A stretch of 64,000 bases of DNA, from the NCBI RefSeq assembly GCF_014648095.1, contig NZ_BMQL01000010.1, positions 70,547 through 134,546 of the forward strand. Reading direction: 5' to 3'. Positions 19,624 to 30,651 of the stretch are shown piece by piece. Positions within the stretch are counted from its first letter, which is position 1; every line of letters starts with the position of its first letter. Below the pieces are notes generated by a model. The model saw only the letters and a list, made by a program, of their open reading frames with translations. It made no database searches and was not told the origin of the DNA. This stretch comes from Deinococcus ruber. GTDB lineage: Bacteria; Deinococcota; Deinococci; Deinococcales; Deinococcaceae. Position numbers and translations under genes: made by a program.

Positions 19624-20707
19624 TCCTTCCGATACCGCCGCCGTGCGCCCCGGCGAGGAACTGAATCTGGATGCGCTGCACGGGTATCTGGCGGCCCACC
19701 TGCCCGGCGGGGTGGGCACGCTGGAGGTGCGGCAGTTTCCCGGTGGTCACAGCAACCTGACGTATCTGCTGAAGGTGGGCGACACCGAATACGTGCTGCG
19801 CCGCGCTCCGATGGGGCCGGTTGCGCCCAAAGCGCACGATATGGTGCGCGAATTTCATCTGCTGTCGCGCATCGCTCCGGTGTTTGCGGCGGCCCCGCGC
19901 CCGGTGCTGCTGTGTGAAGACGCGGGCATCGTGGGTGCGCCGTTCTTTCTGATGGAGCGGCGGCGCGGCGTGATCGTTCGTACTCGCCTGCCGCGTGAGT
20001 ATGAAGGCATTCCAGATGCGCCCCGGCGAGCCTCGCAGGCGCTGGTCGATACGCTCGCCAGCCTGCACGCCATCGACACGCAGGCGGCGGGGCTGGACAC
20101 ACTGGGCAGGCCGGAAGGCTTCAACCGCCGTCAGGTCGAGGGCTGGGCCGGGCGCTGGAAACGGGCCGAAACGCATCCGTCCCCCGAATCTGGGCGCGTG
20201 ACCTCCTGGCTGCTGTCCAACATTCCGCCCGAATCGGCGCACACGCTGGTTCACAACGATTACAAGCTCGATAACCTGATGCTGGATGCCCACGACCCCG
20301 GCGCGGTGGTGGCGCTGCTCGACTGGGAAATGACGGCGATTGGCGATCCGCTGGTTGATCTGGGCCTGACGCTGTGTTACTGGACGCAGCGCGGCTTCCC
20401 AGAGCACATGAAAACGCAGATTGGCGAGCCGGGAGCGGCGCTGGGTTTTTTCACCCGCGAAGAGTTTCTGGCCCGCTACGCACAGAAGTCGGGGCGCGAT
20501 GTGAGCCACATCGGCTGGTATGAAGTGCTCGGAGTTTTCAAGCTGGCGGTCATTCTGCAACAGATTTTCGCCCGCTACCACGCCGGGCAGACGCAGGACG
20601 AGCGCTTTGCCCCGCTGGGCGAGCAGGCGCAGTCGCTGATGCGCGAGGCGGCGCGGCAGATCGGCAGTTTCCTGCCGCACCCCCCTTCGCCGGAGCACTC
20701 CGCTTGA
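19613..20707 (+). CDS. APH-like (aminoglycoside phosphotransferase fold) kinase of acyl-CoA dehydrogenase operon
   Basis: 364 residues from ATG 19613 with AGGAGC upstream. Kinase-fold motifs are the glycine-rich GGHSNLTYLL, the ATP-contacting LRRAP and the catalytic loop HNDYKLDNLML with DWEMTAIGDPLVDLG (metal-binding Asp). The overall sequence matches the APH-like kinases fused to acyl-CoA dehydrogenase in animal ACAD10/ACAD11 and unfused beside such dehydrogenases in bacteria. The known role of that pair is phosphorylation of a 4-hydroxyacyl group followed by elimination in hydroxy-acid catabolism; the same is inferred here. Confidence 0.85.
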   Translation: MPVDPSDTAAVRPGEELNLDALHGYLAAHLPGGVGTLEVRQFPGGHSNLTYLLKVGDTEYVLRRAPMGPVAPKAHDMVREFHLLSRIAPVFAAAPRPVLLCEDAGIVGAPFFLMERRRGVIVRTRLPREYEGIPDAPRRASQALVDTLASLHAIDTQAAGLDTLGRPEGFNRRQVEGWAGRWKRAETHPSPESGRVTSWLLSNIPPESAHTLVHNDYKLDNLMLDAHDPGAVVALLDWEMTAIGDPLVDLGLTLCYWTQRGFPEHMKTQIGEPGAALGFFTREEFLARYAQKSGRDVSHIGWYEVLGVFKLAVILQQIFARYHAGQTQDERFAPLGEQAQSLMREAARQIGSFLPHPPSPEHSA

Positions 20708-21399
20708 GCACCCTGCTGTTGATCCGGCACGGGCAGGCGACGCCTTTCGAGGCCGACACCGATCAGCTCTCGGAACTGGGCGAGCGGCAGGCGCGAGCGG
20801 TGGGCGCATCGCTGGCACGGGCAGGCGTGGTGCCGACCCGCGTGCTGCATGGCCCGCTGGTGCGGCAGCGGCGCAGCGCCGAGCTGGCAGCGCAACCCGG
20901 CTGGCCCACTGCCGAACGACTTCCCGGTCTGGCCGAGTACGACGGCGACGGGCAGATGCGCTACCTCGCGCCGCTGCTGGCCCAGCGCGACCCGGCCTTT
21001 GCCACACTGCTGCGCGAGGCCGAGGAGCGCCGCGAACTGCCCGACCGCAACCGCTCTTTCCAGAAGATGCTGGAACGGTTGCTGGACGTGTATCTGAGCG
21101 GCGAACTGGAACACCCGCAACTGGAGAGTTGGGCCGCGTTTCGGGAGCGGGTGCGCTCGGCGCTGAAGGACATTCTGAGCAGTCCGGGCGGCAGCACCGT
21201 GGCGGTCTTTACCTCCGGGGGTGTGATCGGCCTGATGGTGGCGAGCGTGCTGGACGCGCCCGACGCATCGGCGCTGAAGCTGAACTGGCGCGTCAAGAAC
21301 GCCAGCATCACGCAGCTTACCTTCGGCAGCGGGCGCGTCAGCCTGGACACCTTCAACGAGACGGCCCATCTGGGCGAAGCGCTGCTGAGCTGGCGGTAA
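20704..21399 (+). CDS. Histidine phosphatase superfamily protein
   Basis: 231 residues from TTG 20704, in a TTGA overlap with the kinase gene. The RHG motif (LLIRHGQA) near residue 7 supplies the phospho-accepting His; a second conserved acidic/basic pair follows (AAFRERVRSAL), and GGVIGLMVA sits where many members have a second catalytic His, here apparently not His. The family includes phosphoglycerate mutases and broad-specificity phosphatases. Within this operon it could remove phosphate from intermediates made by the APH-like kinase, but that is speculation. A terminator follows. Confidence 0.82.
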   Translation: MSTLLLIRHGQATPFEADTDQLSELGERQARAVGASLARAGVVPTRVLHGPLVRQRRSAELAAQPGWPTAERLPGLAEYDGDGQMRYLAPLLAQRDPAFATLLREAEERRELPDRNRSFQKMLERLLDVYLSGELEHPQLESWAAFRERVRSALKDILSSPGGSTVAVFTSGGVIGLMVASVLDAPDASALKLNWRVKNASITQLTFGSGRVSLDTFNETAHLGEALLSWR

Positions 21400-21411
21400 G
21401 GAATTAAAAGA

Positions 21412-21446
21412 AGCAGGCCCGTCCAGTTCAACCGGACGGGCCTGCT
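21412..21446. terminator. Bidirectional terminator hairpin
   Basis: AGCAGGCCCGTCC (21412-21424) pairs perfectly with GGACGGGCCTGCT (21434-21446) over 13 bp. It lies between two convergent transcription units; on the minus strand the A-rich left flank supplies U residues. Confidence 0.8.
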
Positions 21447-21458
21447 CTCTGCTCTCGC

Positions 21459-24859
<3,401 letters not shown>

Positions 24860-24863
<4 letters not shown>

Positions 24864-26812
24864 GGTGCGCCTCCGGGCGTGGTGGCAGGCGTGCTGGGCG
24901 TTGCCGGGGTGGTCTGCCCGCTGCCGGTCTGGTCATTGGTGCTCTGGCCGCTGCTCCCCTGGCCCCGGTATCGCCGCGTGCCGGGGGTCGTCTGGGTGCC
25001 GGGCGTGGTCTGATCTCCAGAAGCGGCCTGCCCACTCTGCGGAGTCGCGGTTCCCTGGGTCGCGGGAACGGTTGGGGTCGTCTGCCCGTTCTGAGCCGCG
25101 CCGTTCTGGCTGCCCTGGCCCCGGAAGCGCCGCGTGCCGGGCGCGGTCTGGGTATCGGTGGAGGAAGTGCCCGCTGCGCCCTGACCCGACTGTCCGCCCT
25201 GAATCGTCGGCGCGGCCTGAGTGCCCGGCGTCTGAGTGCCCGGCGTCTGCGTGCCGTTGACACTCTGTCCGGCTGCGCCGCCCTGGGTGCCCTGCGTGGT
25301 CTGGCCCCGCTGAAACTGCCCGCCCTGGCCCGCCCCGCCGGAAGCGCTGTTGCCGCCTGCCCGTGCGCCCGCCGCGTCGGTGGTAACGGCCGCGCCGTCG
25401 AGCAGACCGGATGGCGGCGTCGAAATCACCTGTGCGCCGTCGTCGATTCCGCTGACCACCGCCTGTGTTCCTGCCTGTCCGATCACCGTCACGTTATGCA
25501 GTTTCGATTTGCCGTTCTCGATGGTAAACACGTAGGTCTGATCGTTGTCGGCCTGAAGCGCGGTGCTGGGAATCAGGATGCCTTTGCCCACCGCGCTGCT
25601 GTAACTGACCGATCCTGCCGTGCCGAGGGCGGGCGTGGTGCCGGTCATGAAGCGGGCGGTCAGCGAGACGTTGCCGTTGGTCGGTGCGCCAGCGTTTTGT
25701 GTGATCTTCAGCGGATACGTCTGCTGACCCACATTGAGGCTCACCTCGCGTCCATCGGCAAAACTGGCGCTCTCGGCGGGCGGCACGCTGAACGTCACCT
25801 GCTTGTTGTTCGAGACGATGGTAAACGCGCTCGTTCCGGCATTCAGATACTCGCCGCCCGCCACCGAGACAGCGCTGATGGTGCCGTCGAACGGGGCCAC
25901 GACCCGCGCATTGCTGACTGCCTGCTGCGCCTGCTTCAGCGTGATCTGAGCTTTCTCGACAGCCAGCCGCAGCTGAAGCAGCGTGCCATTCTGGGCGCTG
26001 TTGTTCTGATTGACTGCGTTCTGGGCGCTGGTCAGGGTCGAAAGCGCCTGCTGCACCTGGCTGCTGGCGGTGTCGAGCGCGGTCTTGGCGATGCCCCCGA
26101 TGGCATAGAGCTTCTGGTCGGCAGCGTAACTCGTCTGGGCGCTGCTGTAGGCCGCCTGCGCCGATGCCAGCGCCTGCGCCAGCTGAGCGCGGTTGCCATT
26201 CACGGTCTGGGTCTGGGTCGTCAGCTGCACGCGGGCGGTGTCGAGCGCGTTCTGGGCGCTGTCTACCGCCGATGTCAGGTCGGTATTGTCGAGCGCGATG
26301 ATGGTCTGTCCGGCCTTTACGCTGTCGCCCACCTGAGCATTGATGGCGCTGACGGTGCCGCTGGTGCGGGCCGCGACAGTGCTCTGTTTGCTGGCACTGA
26401 CGATGCCGGTGGCGCTGCGCTGGGTGGTCAGGGTACCGCTCTTGGCGGCTGTGGCCTGCACCGCGATGGTCGCGCCCGAGCCGCCCCGTCCGAACGATCC
26501 AGCACCGCCCCCGAAGCCGCCCGCTGCGCCGCTGCCGCCCCCAGTGCGCGTGCTGCCCGCCCCAAAGCCCCCGGCTCCCGCCCCGAAGCCGCCTGCGCCG
26601 CTGGCAGTGGCGTCGCTGCTGCTCGGTTTTCCGATCAGGTACCCGCCGTAGCCCGCTGCCACGATCAGCAGAGGAATGGCGATCCAGGTCCAGCGGCGTG
26701 GAGACGCGCCCGGTGCCGGACTGGTAAGCGTGGGCGTCGCGGGGGGCGGCTTGACGGGCGTCTGACCGGGGATCGGCGGGTCGGCACGGGTCGGTCGGGA
26801 GGCTTGATCCAT
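24860..26812 (-). CDS. RND efflux periplasmic adaptor (MacA/AcrA-like) with long low-complexity tail
   Basis: 650 residues from ATG 26812. One membrane segment ([17 protein letters not shown], ~residues 40-58) is followed by a Gly-rich linker, a lipoyl/barrel-sandwich core ([19 protein letters not shown], then [19 protein letters not shown]) and a helical hairpin rich in Gln/Ala. The last ~175 residues are Gln/Thr/Gly/Pro-rich and carry two similar motifs ([10 protein letters not shown] and [10 protein letters not shown]). The core bridges inner-membrane pump and outer membrane. The tail is unusual for the family and probably disordered. A longer TTG-started frame to 26848 is possible. Confidence 0.88.
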
Positions 26813-27140
26813 GCTGTATGCAAGCACTTCCAATCGAAGATTCTGCAAAGATTCGGTGAAAGTGTCCCGGCCAGATGTTCAGGAAGCCCAGAGGAGCCGC
26901 ACAGGTGGCAGTGAAACGTGAGAAGCACAGCGAGAAACAGAGGCCGACCTGTCTTCAGGAGCGCTTTTTCCGAGCTGGTTGTTACGTCTAGACTGCTCTG
27001 AGGTTTGAAACGGTCCTCTGAATGATGGGCTGGCTGGCAGAGCACTGCCGATGTCTGTCGGCTGAATCCTGCTCGCCAAATTCACTGGCCCTGCTCGGTC
27101 AGTAGCAGAGAGAACACCACGCCAGTCCTCTGACCCTGCG
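26813..27140. other. Intergenic region, no gene recognised
   Basis: 328 bases between the efflux adaptor start and the lipoprotein stop, both genes on the minus strand. It should contain the efflux promoter. A TTGCATACAGC stretch just before ATG 26812 is a weak -10 candidate, and a small hairpin (GCCGA/TCGGC, near 27045-27062) is present. No convincing operator or coding frame was found. Confidence 0.5.
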
Positions 27141-27929
27141 CTACGGCGTCAGCTCGCGCAGTTCGGGGGCAAAGACACGCAGCTTTCCGCCCGGCTGCAC
27201 TGTCACGATCAGGCTGCCGACTGCGCCCAGCATGCCCGCGCCGTGTGGCACCGATGCCAGCAGCACCCCTGCCGCGTCCCGGCGTTCGAGCGCCGCGCCC
27301 GTCAGCACGTAACGCCCGGTGCTGGTCGCCAGGGTGGGCGCGTTGGCCGTTCCGACGCCGCCGAACTCGCCCGTCGCAGACGCGTACACGAAGGGGGCGG
27401 CTCCGGTGGTCAGCAGGGTGGGCGCGGCGCTGCCGTCTACGCGGTACAGGCGGCTGCCCTGAAGCGCGTAATCCAGCCCGTCGCTGCCGGTCAGAACCGT
27501 GTCCGGCGCTCCCAGCAGCCCCGCGCTTCCTACCGCTGCCGCGCTGCCGTCAAATCCCACGGCGCTGCCGTCTTCGCGGTACACGCGGCTGCTCGACAGC
27601 GCCACCACCCGGCCCACCGGCACGCTCACGGGTCTGGCGTCGGCGGTCACGATCAGGCCCGCAGCGGTCAGGGCGGCCCAGGGCGTGAAATCGTTGATTC
27701 CTGCCTGCCACGCCACCGCCGACGCCGGACCGGGCAGCCGAACATTGACCTTCTGAAAGCCCGGCGAGCGGGCCAGCCACACCTGACCGCCTTCCAGCCA
27801 GATCACCCCGGCAGGCGAAAAGCTGGCCTGAAGTGCTGGTTTCGAAGTGCTCTGGGCCGACGTTCCGCCCTGTACCACCGGGGCACACGCCGCCAGCAGC
27901 AGACTCAGGGCCAGCGTCAGCCGCTTCAT
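27141..27929 (-). CDS. Lipoprotein, possibly beta-propeller-like
   Basis: 262 residues from ATG 27929, in an ATGA overlap with murF. A lipoprotein signal is clear: MKRLTLALSLLLAAC with the lipobox ending at Cys 15. The mature part is made of repeated short strand-rich blocks (VIWLEGGQVWLARSP, VVALSSSRVYREDGSAV, ALQGSRLYRVDGSAA, VLTGAALERRDAAG), which suggests a WD/PQQ-like propeller of irregular blades. It probably sits on the outer face of the cell envelope. Coupling to murF suggests an envelope role; the exact function is unknown. Confidence 0.75.
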   Translation of the reverse strand: MKRLTLALSLLLAACAPVVQGGTSAQSTSKPALQASFSPAGVIWLEGGQVWLARSPGFQKVNVRLPGPASAVAWQAGINDFTPWAALTAAGLIVTADARPVSVPVGRVVALSSSRVYREDGSAVGFDGSAAAVGSAGLLGAPDTVLTGSDGLDYALQGSRLYRVDGSAAPTLLTTGAAPFVYASATGEFGGVGTANAPTLATSTGRYVLTGAALERRDAAGVLLASVPHGAGMLGAVGSLIVTVQPGGKLRVFAPELRELTP

Positions 27930-29218
27930 AGCTGCTTCCGCCGTTCCAGCAGCGCTGTCACCACCGTATCCAGCCCCACGCCCTCGGCGGCCCGTTTCTC
28001 GGGCGTCCACGAAATGCCCCGCGACGCCTTGACCAGCACCACGTCGCCTGCCTGCACCTCGCTCAGCAGCGCGTCCAGCAGTTCCGGCACCGTGGCGTAG
28101 GCCCGCTCTCCCAGTTGGGCGGCAAACTGGCCCACTCCGTAGCTCAGATCGGCGCATTCGCCCGCGTACTCGCCCACGTCGGCATGCAGGCTCTGTTCGG
28201 CAGCGCCAAGTTCCAGCATGCGCCCCAGCACGCTGATGCGCCGCCCACCCGCTGCCGGGGTGTGGGTCGCCAGGGCGTTCAGCGCGGCAAACATGCTCAG
28301 CGGCGAGGCGTTGTAGGTGTCGTCGATGATGGTGAAGGCTCCCGGCAGCACCCGGTAACGTCCACCCGGCACTTCCACGTTTGCCATGCGCTGCGCCGCT
28401 CCTTGCAGCTCGGTGCCCGCCGTCTGCGCCAGCACCAGCCCCAGCAGCGCGGCCTCGGCCTGGACGCGGGCGGCACGCGGCAGCGTCACCTGCACGCCCT
28501 GATACACGAACCTCGCTCCGTCTGCGTCCAGTTGCAGATGTTCTCCGGCAAAGTCGTTGTGCTCGAAGCCGTAACTCGGCACGCCCGGATAGTAGCTGCT
28601 GGCCTGGGTGCCGACCAGTGCGCGGGAAGCGTTCAGAATCAGTCCCTTCTCCCGCGCTACGTTTTCGACGGTTCCCAGCGCTTCCAGATGCGCCGCGCCG
28701 ATGCTGGTCACGATGCCCACATCCGGCGACACCAGATCGACAAGCTGCGCCATCTCGCCCACGCGGTCTATGCCCATTTCGACCACCAGCGGCGCGGCCT
28801 GTGCTCCGTATTCGATCAGAAAGCAGGCGATGGCGGGCAGGGTGTTGAAGACCGGCATATACGCGGCCTGAAGCGCTGCCGCCGCGTAGTTCTTGGCGGT
28901 GGTCTTGCCCACGCTCCCGGTAATCCCGATCACCAGCGCATTTTTTGCCCGCTCGGTGCGTGCCCAGGCAAACAGCGCGTCTCTGGCGTCGGGCACCCGC
29001 ACGGCACGCGGCACATCCAGATCGGTCAGGACGAAGGGTGCGCCCGCATCGAGCGCCGCCTGCACGAAGCGGTTGCCGTGCATCGCCTCGCCGGGCAGCG
29101 CCACGAAGGCCGTGTCTGGGCCAGCTTCGCGGGAATCCCAGGTCAGGCGCAGGGCGGGGCGGGCGTCCGGGTGAACGTCGGCCTGGAAGGGGAGGGCGTG
29201 CGGGTCGAGCAGAGACAT
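27926..29218 (-). CDS. murF: UDP-N-acetylmuramoyl-tripeptide--D-alanyl-D-alanine ligase
   Basis: 430 residues. The Mur-ligase ATP loop is GITGSVGKTTAKN near residue 100; VVEMGIDRVGEM and TSIGAAHLEALG are family-specific, and IIDDTYNASP is the MurF-type C-terminal motif. It adds the terminal dipeptide to the UDP-linked peptidoglycan precursor in the cytoplasm. Deinococci use L-ornithine at position 3, which this enzyme must accept (family knowledge). The ATG has no Shine-Dalgarno but a TAGCCT hexamer 6 nt upstream. A lipoprotein gene is coupled downstream. Confidence 0.93.
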   Translation of the reverse strand: MSLLDPHALPFQADVHPDARPALRLTWDSREAGPDTAFVALPGEAMHGNRFVQAALDAGAPFVLTDLDVPRAVRVPDARDALFAWARTERAKNALVIGITGSVGKTTAKNYAAAALQAAYMPVFNTLPAIACFLIEYGAQAAPLVVEMGIDRVGEMAQLVDLVSPDVGIVTSIGAAHLEALGTVENVAREKGLILNASRALVGTQASSYYPGVPSYGFEHNDFAGEHLQLDADGARFVYQGVQVTLPRAARVQAEAALLGLVLAQTAGTELQGAAQRMANVEVPGGRYRVLPGAFTIIDDTYNASPLSMFAALNALATHTPAAGGRRISVLGRMLELGAAEQSLHADVGEYAGECADLSYGVGQFAAQLGERAYATVPELLDALLSEVQAGDVVLVKASRGISWTPEKRAAEGVGLDTVVTALLERRKQL

Positions 29219-29224
29219 GGAATC

Positions 29225-29230
29225 AGGCTA
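29225..29230 (-). promoter_or_regulatory. -10-like hexamer of putative leaderless murF promoter
   Basis: TAGCCT on the minus strand ends 6 nt before ATG 29218. It lies just beyond the terminator of the upstream RNA transcript, so murF appears to have its own promoter. Confidence 0.55.
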
Positions 29231-29250
29231 ACAGGTCAGCATGAAGGCGC

Positions 29251-29290
29251 ATACAAAAGCAGAACCGGAGGCATGTCCAACCCCCGGTTC
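29251..29290 (-). terminator. Intrinsic terminator of the tRNA-like RNA transcript
   Basis: On the minus strand GAACCGGGGG (29290-29281) pairs with CCTCCGGTTC (29271-29262) over 10 pairs, then TGCTTTTG follows. One pair is G-U on the minus-strand RNA but would be an A-C mismatch on the plus strand, so the structure favours minus-strand transcription. Confidence 0.75.
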
Positions 29291-29308
29291 CAGATGTGCC
29301 GCCCACTT

Positions 29309-29467
29309 GGACGCACTTCCACGTTTAAGCCCTCAGTTCAATTTGAAAAAGCCATGCTCTACCGGCTGAGCTACCGCTCCGAACTGCACTAAAAATCTGG
29401 AGGAGCGGAGAAGAATCGAACTTCTGGCCCTGGCTTGTTCCGACTGCGGGCACTCGATGAAGCGTGA
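29309..29467 (-). ncRNA. Permuted tRNA-like RNA, module 2 (YrlA/Y-RNA-like or permuted tRNA)
   Basis: Read on the minus strand, a T-arm (AGAAG-TTCGATT-CTTCT, 29425-29409) leads into acceptor strand CCGCTCC (29408-29402), T and CCA. After a 17-nt spacer come the matching acceptor strand GGAGCGG (29380-29374), TA and a D-arm (GCTC...GAGC). GGAGCGG/CCGCTCC is 7/7 Watson-Crick. The anticodon stem is made from TGGCT (29354-29350) and AGCCA (29435-29431), with GGGCC as variable loop. Beyond it, TTC pairs with GAA, and GCCCGCAG (29451-29444) pairs with CTGAGGGC (29336-29329, one mismatch). Reading it as an ordinary linear tRNA gives only 5/7 acceptor pairs. Confidence 0.75.
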
Positions 29468-29640
29468 GAGCGGCGAATACTCAGCTTGGAGCAAGAATCT
29501 GAGGTTGTGTTGCGGGAAGGCCGCGCCTCTACCGACTTGGGCTACCCCGCCGAAATTGGTGGCGGGAGCAGGACTCGAACCTGCACTGAACGGCCTTTCC
29601 CTGTAAGACTGAAGCTGAACTTCAGCTTGGTACTCCGCTC
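29468..29640 (-). ncRNA. Permuted tRNA-like RNA, module 1 (YrlA/Y-RNA-like or permuted tRNA)
   Basis: Read on the minus strand, T-arm GCAGG-TTCGAGT-CCTGC (29584-29568), acceptor TCCCGCC (29567-29561) and ACCA are followed after 5 nt by acceptor GGCGGGG (29551-29545), TA and a D-arm with GG in the loop. The acceptor stem is six Watson-Crick pairs plus one G-U. Anticodon-stem strands CGGCC (29523-29519) and GGCCG (29595-29591) pair and continue as CCC/GGG. Outer closing helices are GAGCGG (29640-29635) with CCGCTC (29473-29468) and AGTAC with GTATT, leaving a CG bulge. This is the layout of a Y RNA: terminal bulged stem plus tRNA-mimic module. Confidence 0.75.
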
Positions 29641-29643
29641 GGA

Positions 29644-29649
29644 AGTCTA
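29644..29649 (-). promoter_or_regulatory. -10-like hexamer for the tRNA-like RNA transcript
   Basis: TAGACT on the minus strand would place initiation near 29637-29638, at the base of the closing stem of module 1. No good -35 is seen. A GGCTACCC/GGGTAGCC inverted repeat (29652-29659 and 29693-29700) lies just upstream. Confidence 0.45.
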
Positions 29650-29702
29650 GCGGCTACCCAGCGGCGGCACATCGGCAAGGTGGCGTATCAGAGGGTAGCC
29701 AT

Positions 29703-29727
29703 AAAAAACCCCCGCACACAGGCGGGG
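29703..29727 (-). terminator. Intrinsic terminator
   Basis: On the minus strand CCCCGC (29727-29722) and GCGGGG (29715-29710) form a hairpin followed by a T-rich run (TTTTTT, 29708-29703). It ends the gene at 29745-30479 and separates it from the tRNA-like RNA. Confidence 0.85.
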
Positions 29728-29744
29728 ATCGTCTTGTTCGGGGG

Positions 29745-30479
29745 TCAGGCTTCCAAGAGGTAGCCGAACAGCCGCTCTCCAACCTTCTGGTCGCTCACTT
29801 CCAGCGCGTTGGCCTCCTCGCGGGCGAACTTGACCGCCTGCTGCAACTTCTGCACGCGCTCCAGCAGCTCGTTTACACGCTGGGCGGGCAGCGCACCCGA
29901 AAATTTCAGGGTGCGCCAGTAGCCCACCGTCACGTCTTCGTAGTACACCTCGACCTGTGCCGGGTGCTTTTCGGTGGCCTCGGCCTTGACGTGGTTGCGC
30001 GGAATCTTCTTGGTGCGGACTGTCTGCACGGGGTCGGTGGCGTAGGCGTCGGCGCTGGGGTCGAACTGCCACGACTCGGAGGCGTCGAGCACCGGGAGCT
30101 TACGAACGAAGGTGTACAGGTCGGTCAGTTGCTTTTCCAGAAACAGCAGGTAGCTGACCGGCACGCCCCGCAGCAGCACCCGTTCCCCGATCACGATGTC
30201 GGCTTTGGCCTCGCAGTTGGCCCAGTCTTTGGTGGCGGTCACGTCGAACAGGTTGCCCATGATCTGCGCGGTACGGCGCACGATGTCCTCGGCTTTGGCC
30301 TGCACGCGGGTCGATTCGGGCGGCAGCGTCTCGCCCTCTTCGTCCTTGGGGCGGTAGGTGCGCGAGATACCCGCCAGCAGCGCGGGTTTTTGCAGCGCGT
30401 GATGCGCCTCGGTGAGTTCCTGAAACGAGCGGCTCTTGACCGACTTTTCAACGGCGATGATCTGATTGAGTTTGGGCAT
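29745..30479 (-). CDS. Conserved protein of unknown function beside the tRNA-like RNAs
   Basis: 244 residues from ATG 30479, with AGGAAGGAA upstream. No signal peptide or membrane segment. It begins MPKLNQIIAVEKSVKSRSFQ, has a central ATKDWANCEAKADIVI and VSYLLFLEKQLTDLYTF region, a PRNHVKAEATEKHPAQVEVYYEDV block, and a C-terminal coiled-coil-like helix (RVNELLERVQKLQQAVKFAREEAN). I recall closely similar proteins in actinobacteria and deinococci but know no function. It is rich in Lys and Glu and lies directly upstream, on the same strand, of two tRNA-like RNAs, so an RNA partner role is possible (inference). Confidence 0.75.
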   Translation of the reverse strand: MPKLNQIIAVEKSVKSRSFQELTEAHHALQKPALLAGISRTYRPKDEEGETLPPESTRVQAKAEDIVRRTAQIMGNLFDVTATKDWANCEAKADIVIGERVLLRGVPVSYLLFLEKQLTDLYTFVRKLPVLDASESWQFDPSADAYATDPVQTVRTKKIPRNHVKAEATEKHPAQVEVYYEDVTVGYWRTLKFSGALPAQRVNELLERVQKLQQAVKFAREEANALEVSDQKVGERLFGYLLEA

Positions 30480-30600
30480 GAGTGTTCCTTCCTGAAGTTT
30501 AAATTTGCGCCGGAATTCAAAGGAAACTGGCGACAGATGCACTGTAGGCGGAATGTTCAGGAGAGCGCATCGGAGTCATGGCCTACGCCAGATGGTCACT

Positions 30601-30632
30601 GAAAACGCCCCAACCTGTCAAAGGCCGGGGCG
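30601..30632 (-). terminator. Intrinsic terminator of aminotransferase gene
   Basis: On the minus strand CGCCCCGGCC pairs with GGTTGGGGCG (10 pairs including two G-U), loop TTTGACA, then TTTTC. Confidence 0.75.
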
Positions 30633-30651
30633 CTGCGTTAAAGAAGCGGGC

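Noticed and set aside
19268..21007. Long minus-strand open frame (579 codons)
   Set aside because: Antisense to the kinase and phosphatase genes; Arg/Pro/His-rich composition of a high-GC shadow frame and no start signals.
29374..29551. A tRNA with an ~85-nt intron running from GGCGGGG to CCGCTCC
   Set aside because: Acceptor pairing is 5/7 with two mismatches; the insert is too short for a self-splicing intron, and each strand has a perfect partner in permuted order.
29545..29640. An ordinary linear class II tRNA (about 83 nt) ending in CCACCA
   Set aside because: The 5' strand AGCGGAG pairs with TCCCGCC at only 5 of 7 positions and no anticodon stem forms; the permuted pairing with 29551-29545 is much better.
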